A DNA stretch of 12,297 nt, from positions 1 through 12,297 of the forward strand of contig CAZSQM010000035.1 in assembly GCA_964609025.1 (NCBI GenBank), in the 5' to 3' direction. The notes below the pieces were generated by a model. It was not told the DNA's origin. It did no database searches and saw only the letters and a program-made list of their open reading frames with translations. The DNA is from SIG307 sp964609025. Its GTDB lineage: Bacteria; Bacillota; Clostridia; Lachnospirales; Lachnospiraceae. Both the position numbers and the translations under genes were made by a program. Positions 1-5,741 of the stretch are shown here, piece after piece. Position 1 is the first letter of the stretch. Each line of letters begins with the position of its first letter.

Positions 1-98
1 GAAAATTTCAAATGAATTTTCAGGGTTGTCTTACTGTTTAATTATCAAGGTTCTTTGTCGCTTCCGCTCGGGTTTTGTTTGCCCTTGCCGCGTCAGCA
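1..98 (-). other. 5' leader of an rRNA operon (16S gene lies beyond base 1)
   Basis: On the minus strand the stretch after the promoter contains AACCTTGATAATTAAACAG followed by TAAGACAA. This closely parallels the rRNA leader of Bacillota (the B. subtilis leader has CTTTGAAAACTAAACA then AGACAAA, the boxA-like antitermination region). It is followed by CCCTGAAAATTC, as commonly seen just before clostridial 16S genes. No mature 16S sequence is visible inside the window. The leader call rests on recalled similarity plus the promoter directly upstream. Confidence 0.72.
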
Positions 99-104
99 AA
101 ACTG

Positions 105-175
105 ATTATATCACCCTCCAACTCAGTTGTCAACACTTTTTTTAACTTTTTTTCAATTTATTTTTTTCTGATTTT
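105..175 (-). promoter_or_regulatory. rRNA-type promoter with A-tract UP element
   Basis: On the minus strand a perfect -35 TTGACA (128-133) is followed after exactly 17 nt by a perfect -10 TATAAT (105-110), giving a start near base 98. The ~40 bp upstream of the -35 (134-175) is made of A-runs, as expected of an alpha-CTD-binding UP element of a ribosomal promoter. The direction is leftward, out of the window. From 176 to 342 the sequence is AT-rich and I see no gene or second convincing promoter there. Confidence 0.85.
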
Positions 176-342
176 TCAAAGGTTTTCAAACAACATTCTA
201 TGGTAGAGTATCCTTTTTTCGCCCCAACATCTAGTATATGATATACAAAATATTTTTTTCGATTTGTTTTGTTTGTTTGTGCGATTTATGTTTTTTAAAT
301 TGTTTCTTTCTATTCATCTTTTTACATGACAGCATATTCAAA

Positions 343-380
343 ACAGGCATCCCCTGCATAACTATGCCGAGAATGCCTGT
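343..380 (-). terminator. eda: Hairpin after the aldolase gene, possible terminator
   Basis: ACAGGCAT (343-350) and ATGCCTGT (373-380) form a perfect 8-bp stem. Inside it GCATA and TATGC (355-359, 362-366) form a second 5-bp stem. It starts 22 bp past the aldolase stop codon on the minus strand. The 3' side reads TTTTGAATATG, so the U-tract is weak and termination efficiency is uncertain. Termination here would keep the aldolase transcript from running into the rRNA operon. Confidence 0.5.
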
Positions 381-402
381 CTGTAAACTATTTCTTTCCT
401 AA

Positions 403-1365
403 TTACTTCTTCTGCACCAAATGAACCGCAAAGCCTCCGAGCTCTCCCTTCAAATAGATGGCTGCAAGATTTCCCTTTGCGTCCTTCTTTGCCGTGGACT
501 CGTCAAACTCAAAGCCCTGAAGTTCCATATGATACTTTGCACGCTCGATATAATTGGTACGAATCGCAATGTGACCGTTTGCACCAAGATACGGCGCCTT
601 CATTACTTCAATGCCCGTGCCTGCAAATACGGAGCTGTTGCCGCTTTTCTTTACAAAGCCGAACAACTTCTCGAAGGATGCGGCAACGTCTTCTGCCTCC
701 TCCTCGCTCTTTGCATTGATACCTACATGTGCAATTTCAAAGCCAAGCATTGTATTGACTGCCTCTCTGGTCAGACGCTTAATCTCGTCAAAGTTTCCCT
801 CGTTAATCAACGCGTCGCTTACCATCCAGCTCCCGCCGCAAGCAATAATCTTCGGAAAGTCCAGATAGGACATTAAGTTCTTTGCATTGATACCGCCGGT
901 CGGCATAAACTTTACCTTCGTATACGGTGCCGCCATTGCCTTAATTTTTGCGATACCGCCGGAAGCCTCCGCCGGGAAAAACTTCACTACTTCAAGACCC
1001 AACTCCAGCGCCTGCTCGATATCCGTCGGGCTGGAAGTACCCGGGGTAATCGGCACGCCCTTTTCCTGACAATACTTCACGACACGCGGGTTTAAGCCCG
1101 GGCTTACAATAAACTTCGCTCCTGCCGCAACCGCACGGTCTACCTGCTCCGGCGTCAGGACCGTACCTGCGCCGACCAGCATCTCGGGACATGCCGCGCA
1201 CATCTGACGAATTGCTTCTTCCGCCGCGTCGGTACGGAACGTAACCTCCGCCACCGGAAGACCGCCCTCGCAGAGCGCCTTTGCAAGCGGTGCCGCATCT
1301 GCTGCGTGATCAATCTTTACTACCGGAATAATTCCGAGCTTCTGAAACTGTGTTAAAACATCCAT
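403..1365 (-). CDS. eda: KDPG/KHG aldolase with C-terminal VOC-like domain
   Basis: Predicted 320-residue class I aldolase that cleaves 2-keto-3-deoxy-6-phosphogluconate to pyruvate and glyceraldehyde 3-phosphate, and/or 4-hydroxy-2-oxoglutarate to pyruvate and glyoxylate. Seen in residues 1-205: EVTFRT with the catalytic Glu at 40, GAGTV at 65-69, the Schiff-base lysine K128 in KFFPAE, MPTGGI at 154-159 (phosphate site) and CGGSWMV at 176-182. Classical Eda is about 210 residues; here residues 209-320 (FEIAHVGINA to GFAVHLVQ) add a second domain resembling the VOC/glyoxalase fold. The ATG at 1365 is chosen because AGAGGAAA precedes it by a few bases; the frame stays open to 1452 but with no ribosome binding site and an Arg-rich extension absent from the family. 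It is cytosolic, probably serves hexuronate or sugar-acid catabolism, and has its own promoter and operator. Confidence 0.9.
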   Translation of the reverse strand: MDVLTQFQKLGIIPVVKIDHAADAAPLAKALCEGGLPVAEVTFRTDAAEEAIRQMCAACPEMLVGAGTVLTPEQVDRAVAAGAKFIVSPGLNPRVVKYCQEKGVPITPGTSSPTDIEQALELGLEVVKFFPAEASGGIAKIKAMAAPYTKVKFMPTGGINAKNLMSYLDFPKIIACGGSWMVSDALINEGNFDEIKRLTREAVNTMLGFEIAHVGINAKSEEEAEDVAASFEKLFGFVKKSGNSSVFAGTGIEVMKAPYLGANGHIAIRTNYIERAKYHMELQGFEFDESTAKKDAKGNLAAIYLKGELGGFAVHLVQKK

Positions 1366-1485
1366 TTCTCTTTCCTCTTTTCTCTTTTCTTCCTTAATCA
1401 ATAGGGCGCAAAAACCGAACCTCGCCATCCGGCGCATCAATACCGCCGGCATCTATTCCTTCATGGCCTGCGTCATCTCACATTC

Positions 1486-1503
1486 AATGTAAGTGCTTAC
1501 ATT
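1486..1503 (-). promoter_or_regulatory. 18-bp palindromic operator at the aldolase start site
   Basis: AATGTAAGTGCTTACATT has perfect 8-bp arms around a TG centre. It begins 4 bp downstream of the -10 box and so covers the expected start site near 1501, the position of a repressor site. The sequence TGTAAG..CTTACA resembles LacI-family operators and the CcpA cre box, but the usual central CG is TG (CA on the other strand). A local sugar-acid repressor or CcpA are both possible; the regulator is not in this window. Confidence 0.65.
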
Positions 1504-1507
1504 TCAT

Positions 1508-1536
1508 AGCATAACAGACTTTTGTACAATTTTCAA
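1508..1536 (-). promoter_or_regulatory. Sigma-A-type promoter of the aldolase gene
   Basis: Minus strand: -35 TTGAAA (1531-1536), a 17-nt spacer, and -10 TATGCT (1508-1513). The start would be near 1501 and the 5' untranslated leader about 135 nt. The leader includes a tiny reading frame, ATGAAGGAATAG (complement of 1453-1464), with no clear ribosome binding site. The adjoining palindromic operator supports this being the true promoter. Confidence 0.7.
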
Positions 1537-1575
1537 GAGAAAAATATGCCGCATGGCCAAATCGTTCTCTGCCCC

Positions 1576-1592
1576 TGCCGGCATCTCCGGCA
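1576..1592 (-). terminator. Hairpin after the CvpA gene, weak terminator candidate
   Basis: TGCCGG and CCGGCA form a 6-bp GC-rich stem with a 5-nt loop, 22 bp beyond the stop codon of the CvpA-family gene. No U-run follows on the minus strand (GGGGCAGAG), so it may only stabilise the 3' end or be chance. No better terminator is visible between this operon and the aldolase promoter. Confidence 0.3.
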
Positions 1593-1614
1593 CGAACGTC
1601 CCTTCCGTGAGGTA

Positions 1615-2304
1615 TTATCCCCTTGCAATAAATTTTGATACCAGATTATTCTTATATAAGAAATCCAACAGCGGATTTTCCGCAATCATTCCCATTGCTT
1701 CCTGTCCGAACTCCGAGCCCGCAAACATTGTCAGCACTACAAACAAAATCCAGACTAAAAGAATACCCTCCGCGATTCCTGCCGCAAGTCCCGCAGTCGC
1801 ATTAATCTGACGCAGCAACGGAAGCTTTGCCAGAAGATTGAGCGCATTGCAGACAAGCGCAAGCGCGATAACCGCCACAACAAGAGTAATTACAAAGGCA
1901 ATCGCATTGATAATCACATTTGTAATCTGACGGCAGATATACTGTTCAAAGTTTTCCGCCTGCATGGAAATATAATTGTCCAGCGTATTGTTTTTTGCCA
2001 GAGAATCCTTAATCGTTTCCGGAAGCGGAAGTGCATCAATCAGGGATTCCTGCCTGCTTTCCTCCGATTCCTGTGCCTCCTCCGAAGAAAAATCAATCAA
2101 CGCACTGATTTTTTCATCAAAGAAACCGACGATGCTCTCGTTATTTTTCATTACACCCGCCACTACCGGGCTGAAGATAGTGGCAATCAGCAACGCCGCT
2201 ATCGTGGATACCAGCGAAAACACCATTTTGATAAAACCCTTTTTCAGTCCGATTAAGCCCAAAACCACAATAATTCCGATTACCGCAATTAAAATCCAAT
2301 TCAT
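1615..2304 (-). CDS. CvpA family membrane protein
   Basis: A 229-residue integral membrane protein resembling the CvpA/colicin V production family. In E. coli, cvpA is tied to colicin V export and envelope homeostasis, but the biochemical role is not settled. Visible: membrane segments near 4-20, 29-48, 129-155 and 170-194; the family-like N-terminus with a Leu/Gly-rich helix then KKGF (21-24); and the late Gly/Ala-rich helix AGLAAGIAEG (171-180). A hydrophilic Glu/Ser-rich loop (72-87) and an amphipathic stretch separate helices 2 and 3, probably on one face of the membrane. The start ATG has AGAGGGGA upstream. It follows the DUF5711 gene by 19 nt with no terminator between, so the two are probably co-transcribed. 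The family call is fairly secure; the function is unknown. Confidence 0.8.
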   Translation of the reverse strand: MNWILIAVIGIIVVLGLIGLKKGFIKMVFSLVSTIAALLIATIFSPVVAGVMKNNESIVGFFDEKISALIDFSSEEAQESEESRQESLIDALPLPETIKDSLAKNNTLDNYISMQAENFEQYICRQITNVIINAIAFVITLVVAVIALALVCNALNLLAKLPLLRQINATAGLAAGIAEGILLVWILFVVLTMFAGSEFGQEAMGMIAENPLLDFLYKNNLVSKFIARG

Positions 2305-2323
2305 ACCGAATCCCCTCTTTCGT

Positions 2324-3418
2324 CTATACCAGCTTAATGACGCGCACCAGCCTGTTTTCTACCAAATAATAACGATTCCCGCCAATGATGAACATATGAC
2401 GGACACCGCCCTCGAACGTCCCCGTATAGAAAAGCCCCTTGCCGATTTCATAAATCTCACAACCGGAATAGCTGTACAATACGACTTCCTTTCCCGCCGT
2501 ATGCAGCCCTACATAAGAAAATGTAATCACCTTCTTCATACAGAGCTCTCCCGCTTTATCATAAGCCTCCAGCACCTGCTGTCCGTCTTTGTTTTCGGTA
2601 ATCATACAAAAATAATCACCGAACGCAATACTTTTTATTTCTGCCGAAATCTCTTTTTTCTGGATGGACTCCGGTATCTCTTTCATGGAAAACAACTCCA
2701 CCACATTCTCACCGACCACAACCGCCGTATCATTATCCCAAAACGAAATACGCGGCACAAGGCATTCCGCATACTGAATCTGTCCCACCAGATTGCGGAT
2801 GCTGTTCTGTCCGACTTCGCCGAAATTATAAAAGGTAACGCTGGAAACCGGCTCGTCGCCCTCCACTTTCATATAGGAAGTAATCAGTTTCGTTCCGTCC
2901 TCCGACAAAGCAATCGCAAGCGGAAATCCGTCCCGTGCAACCACGGTTTCCAGTTCGGAAAGCAGTTCTCCTTCTTTGCTGTACAAATAAATATAGTCCT
3001 TTTCTTCCGCATTCATTAACACCGCCGTAACGCCCTGCTTTGCAACACAAAGCGCCTGTATCTGATACGGAGTGGAAAAACTCTTGGTCATTCCGGTGCC
3101 GTCCGTCAGCAAATACTGCTTCGTACCGATGTCCGCAACTGCTGCCATCGTACCGCAAAAAGAAAACGTCGGATTCTTCATCGTACTATAAGTAATATTC
3201 CAGAGAAGCGTTCCGTTCCGGGAAACCGCCTGCGCCCCCTCCGAACCGTAACGAATCAGATTTCCGTTCACTACGGTATAGCCGGGAACCTCACTTCCCT
3301 CTAACTCCTGCACAACCTCATAGCTTGTATATTCACGATTGCCCCGGATAAAATAAACTCCCGCTCCCGCCGCCAAAACCACCAGCAGCACAACGATTGC
3401 AATCTTAGCTTTTTTCAT
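2324..3418 (-). CDS. DUF5711-like membrane-anchored protein
   Basis: A 364-residue protein with one N-terminal membrane segment (about residues 5-24, after MKKAK) and a large extracytoplasmic part. That part is made of short repeated beta-strand blocks such as NGTLLWNI, EGELLSEL, LSEDGTKLI and KAGELCMKK, the rhythm of a beta-propeller or WD/PQQ-like fold. I recognise it as resembling DUF5711 proteins of Clostridia, which have no known activity. The ATG at 3418 is preferred: GGGAGG lies 14 nt upstream and the protein then opens with a standard signal anchor. A TTG at 3442 would add eight residues but overlaps the GGGAGG and has no site of its own. It is first in an operon with the CvpA-family gene, suggesting an envelope role, possibly as an extracellular partner of that protein (inference). 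Confidence 0.72.
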   Translation of the reverse strand: MKKAKIAIVVLLVVLAAGAGVYFIRGNREYTSYEVVQELEGSEVPGYTVVNGNLIRYGSEGAQAVSRNGTLLWNITYSTMKNPTFSFCGTMAAVADIGTKQYLLTDGTGMTKSFSTPYQIQALCVAKQGVTAVLMNAEEKDYIYLYSKEGELLSELETVVARDGFPLAIALSEDGTKLITSYMKVEGDEPVSSVTFYNFGEVGQNSIRNLVGQIQYAECLVPRISFWDNDTAVVVGENVVELFSMKEIPESIQKKEISAEIKSIAFGDYFCMITENKDGQQVLEAYDKAGELCMKKVITFSYVGLHTAGKEVVLYSYSGCEIYEIGKGLFYTGTFEGGVRHMFIIGGNRYYLVENRLVRVIKLV

Positions 3419-3444
3419 GTACTTTGCAAACACCTCCCGCAATC

Positions 3445-3476
3445 AAAAAAGCCCCGCAAGCCACGGAAGCTTTTTT
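3445..3476 (-). terminator. Rho-independent terminator, also at the start of the next transcript
   Basis: Minus strand: AAAAAAGCTTC pairs with GGGGCTTTTTT (11 pairs, two of them G-U), ending in six U. It lies 51 bp after the stop of the lipoprotein gene and ends 26 bp before the start codon of the DUF5711 gene. The DUF5711 promoter lies immediately upstream of the hairpin, so that transcript would begin with this structure. Confidence 0.75.
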
Positions 3477-3484
3477 CTAATTAC

Positions 3485-3513
3485 ATAATAATACAAAGTA
3501 CCCGCCTCGTCAA
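3485..3513 (-). promoter_or_regulatory. Promoter of the DUF5711-CvpA operon
   Basis: Minus strand: -35 TTGACG (3508-3513), 17-nt spacer, -10 TATTAT (3485-3490). It sits in the 109 bp between the lipoprotein stop codon and the DUF5711 start. The predicted start, about 3478, falls at the edge of the terminator hairpin 3445-3476. Confidence 0.65.
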
Positions 3514-3527
3514 TCCGCGTTTTTTTC

Positions 3528-5636
3528 TCAGACCTCGTCGGCCGGCAGTTCCGGCACTTTACCGTTTGGCAGTTCCTGCATTTTACCGTCCGGTTGTTCC
3601 GGTCTTTCGCCGTTTGACCGCTCCGGCATTTCACCGTTTGAAAAATCCGGCAGTTCGCCGCCCGGCTGTCTTCCCATGCCTCCTTTACCGCCGCCGAAGC
3701 CACCCATCATTCCGCCGCCGAAGCCGCCCATCATTCCGCCGGTTGTTCCGAAGCATGTCACCACCGCAGTCAAAGCGCCCGCATAACTTTCTTCTCCGTT
3801 TACCAAAATGCCGACTTCGGCATCTGCGGTAAAATCTGCGGTAGATGCAACAATATAGTTAAAACGTTTCGGTGCTTCTGTCGACAAAACGCTCTTTCCG
3901 TTTACGGTAATCTCTATTGTACTTCCCGCCGCCGCCTCAGAAGCAAGCACCGCCGCCAGGGAATATTGGCCGGAGGTATTTGCCGGCGTCTGTGCCATGC
4001 CGGAGCTTCCGATGCAAAGCAGCGTGCCGCCGTTTAACTGAAAACTTCCGCCATAATCCAAAACGCCGTTTCCGTCATTCGTCGGGCCGTACGCCAGCAC
4101 CGTTCCGCCGTTCATCGTAATGTTTCCGTTGGAGTCAATACCATCACCGGAAGCGTTGACCGTTACGTTGCCTCCGTTTATGAAAATTTCGCCCGAACCT
4201 TCCGCAAACATTCCTGCGCCCGGACGTCCAAAGGCAGAACCGTCCGCGCCGCCTGCCGCATTCAGGCCGTCGTCGCTTGCGGTGATATCAATTTCACCGC
4301 CGGAAAGCGTAATCGTTAATGCTTCCAGACCCTCGTAACTTTTTGTAATCCAAAGCTTACTGTTTCCCTCAATGCTCAGGGACTCATCCGCATGCACGCC
4401 GTCGTCGCCGGACGCAATGCGAAACTCGCCGCCTGTTATCTGTATCTCTTTATTGCTGTGAAGAGCATCGTCCGACGTATCAAGCTCAAATGTTCCGCCG
4501 TTTACGGTCAAAGCAGTCGCAGCTTTCAACCCCTTAGCCGATGCGGAAGCTTCCGCTGTTTCTGTTTCCGTAACCATACCGCCCCGGTCGCCCCATTTTC
4601 CCCAGGCACCGAAGCCGCTTTCCTCCGTTTTCACGGAAGCATTTTCCGCTCCGCCGCCGGTCTTTATGGAAAATGTTCCGCCGTTTATCAGTAACGTATT
4701 CTCTGCCTGAATCCCGTCCGTTTCCGCAACGAGGTTAAATGTACCGCCGTCAATTACAATATTGCCTAATGCAGCGTCCGTATCATTCGTTGCTTTCAGC
4801 GCGTCCGAAGCGGAAACTACCGAAAAGGTTCCGTCCGCAATATATAATAAATCCCTGCCGATAATACCGTCGTCCGCAGAGCTGACTGTAAAATCACCGC
4901 CTAAAATATACAGCGAATCCTTTCCCTTTACCGCATCACCGTAAGCGGAAGTTACCTTCAGTGCCCCGCTCCCGTTTATCACCAAATCATGCTTTGCGTA
5001 CAACGTGGCATCCGGTTCATCCTCGCCTTCTTCGAATACATACTCCGCACCGTCCGAAAGCGTATTCACAGAACCCTCCGCAAGCGTAATCGTCACCTTT
5101 GCCGCCTTTTTGCAGAAAATAGCGGCACTGGTTTCATTGTGTATCGTTACGCCGTTTAAAATCAAGTGCACCTCGCTCTCATTATCCACATTGACATAAA
5201 TGCTTCCGTTCGTCAGAGTACCGGTAAGCTCATAGGTGCCGGCTTCCTTGATTTTCAGGCGGCTTCCGTCGGCTTCGCAACCGCTTCCGGATATGGCGAT
5301 GCCGCTATCGCTTAACGTAATGCTTGCCGTTCTTTCCGCGCTTTCCGTGACCTCGCTTTCCTTCACCGCTTTGATTGCCGTACTGATTTCCGGCGCCGGT
5401 GTTACTGCCGCCGCATTCGATGAAGGCGTTTCCGTCACCTCTTTGCTCTCCTCTGTGCCGGTCGGTGTGTTTGTCACTTTGCCTGCGCCTTCGTCGGTTT
5501 TGTCCTGCGCCTCTATCGTCGGGGTTGGTTCGTTTCCGTTTCCTTCACCGCCGTTTCCTTTTCCGCAGGCAGCCGTTCCCGCAATAAGCGCTGCCAGAAG
5601 AAGCGCCGTTCCTTTTCTTATTTTAGCATTCATCAT
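3528..5636 (-). CDS. Cthe_2159-type carbohydrate-binding beta-helix lipoprotein
   Basis: A 702-residue predicted lipoprotein. The N-terminus has charged residues, a Leu/Ala core and a lipobox ending in Cys24 (TAAC), then a Gly/Asn and Thr/Pro/Glu-rich linker to about residue 110. Residues ~110-560 carry repeated strand-turn units such as INGGTF, VNGGTF, MNGGTV and Asp-rich turns SADDGI, TSDDAL, SGDDGV, ASDDGL, ASGDGI, matching Cthe_2159/DUF4353 proteins. The founding member is a right-handed beta-helix that binds calcium and acidic plant polysaccharide; binding of pectin-like glycans here is inference. The C-terminus has two MMGGFGGG repeats (635-650), then five 8-residue repeats rich in Gly, Glu/Lys and Pro (660-699). 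Start: tandem ATGs, the first 6 nt after AGGTGA. No polymerase, lyase or CotH partner is adjacent. It probably faces outward, anchored by lipid. Confidence 0.82.
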   Translation of the reverse strand: MMNAKIRKGTALLLAALIAGTAACGKGNGGEGNGNEPTPTIEAQDKTDEGAGKVTNTPTGTEESKEVTETPSSNAAAVTPAPEISTAIKAVKESEVTESAERTASITLSDSGIAISGSGCEADGSRLKIKEAGTYELTGTLTNGSIYVNVDNESEVHLILNGVTIHNETSAAIFCKKAAKVTITLAEGSVNTLSDGAEYVFEEGEDEPDATLYAKHDLVINGSGALKVTSAYGDAVKGKDSLYILGGDFTVSSADDGIIGRDLLYIADGTFSVVSASDALKATNDTDAALGNIVIDGGTFNLVAETDGIQAENTLLINGGTFSIKTGGGAENASVKTEESGFGAWGKWGDRGGMVTETETAEASASAKGLKAATALTVNGGTFELDTSDDALHSNKEIQITGGEFRIASGDDGVHADESLSIEGNSKLWITKSYEGLEALTITLSGGEIDITASDDGLNAAGGADGSAFGRPGAGMFAEGSGEIFINGGNVTVNASGDGIDSNGNITMNGGTVLAYGPTNDGNGVLDYGGSFQLNGGTLLCIGSSGMAQTPANTSGQYSLAAVLASEAAAGSTIEITVNGKSVLSTEAPKRFNYIVASTADFTADAEVGILVNGEESYAGALTAVVTCFGTTGGMMGGFGGGMMGGFGGGKGGMGRQPGGELPDFSNGEMPERSNGERPEQPDGKMQELPNGKVPELPADEV
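3540..3659 (-). repeat. Five 24-nt coding repeats (G-[EK]-x-P-E-x-[PS]-N)
   Basis: Residues 660-699 of the lipoprotein fall into five consecutive 8-residue units: GELPDFSN, GEMPERSN, GERPEQPD, GKMQELPN, GKVPELPA. At DNA level these are degenerate 24-nt tandem repeats. A charged, proline-rich tail of this type suggests a flexible spacer or a cell-wall-interacting segment. No LPXTG motif or membrane helix follows. Confidence 0.75.
3687..3734 (-). repeat. Two 24-nt coding repeats (MMGGFGGG)
   Basis: Residues 635-650 of the lipoprotein are two copies of MMGGFGGG. On the plus strand the two 24-nt units share CCGCCGAAGCC followed by a CCCATCAT end and differ at a few positions. Their 24-nt unit length equals that of the tail repeats downstream although the sequence is unrelated. 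Confidence 0.8.
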
Positions 5637-5671
5637 ATTACATCACCTTTCCATCTGTACCTTTTTTATTC

Positions 5672-5700
5672 TATCTACCCGTATTTTACCGTCTTATCAA
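5672..5700 (-). promoter_or_regulatory. Possible promoter of the lipoprotein gene
   Basis: Minus strand: TTGATA (5695-5700), 17 nt, then TAGATA (5672-5677), a weak -10; an overlapping TAGAAT lies 4 nt further on. It lies in the 105 bp between the LysM gene and the lipoprotein start and abuts the nested palindrome 5703-5741. The -10 match is poor, so confidence is low. Confidence 0.3.
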
Positions 5701-5702
5701 GT

Positions 5703-5741
5703 CCGGTTTGTGTTCAGTGCGTGAACATTTTGTGAAACCGG
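5703..5741. repeat. Nested inverted repeat directly after the LysM gene stop
   Basis: Outer arms CCGGTTT (5703-5709) and AAACCGG (5735-5741) enclose inner arms TGTTCA (5711-5716) and TGAACA (5722-5727). On the minus strand this begins on the base after the TAG stop of the LysM protein gene and could cap its mRNA; there is no U-tract after it. It also sits just upstream of the possible lipoprotein -35, so an activator site is an alternative. Confidence 0.55.

Noticed and set aside
1366..1452. N-terminal extension of the aldolase to an ATG at 1452
   Set aside because: No ribosome binding site, an Arg/Lys-rich sequence not seen in the family, and a good site directly before the ATG at 1365.
1976..3019. 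Long plus-strand reading frame (347 codons)
   Set aside because: It lies opposite the CvpA and DUF5711 genes, has no ribosome binding site or domain, and looks like an antisense shadow of codon bias.
3419..3442. TTG start for the DUF5711 protein
   Set aside because: It overlaps the GGGAGG that serves the ATG at 3418 and has no ribosome binding site of its own.
5236..5724. Plus-strand frame rich in Ser/Pro/Val resembling a secreted protein
   Set aside because: It is antisense to the low-complexity lipoprotein N-terminus; its composition is explained by that shadow.
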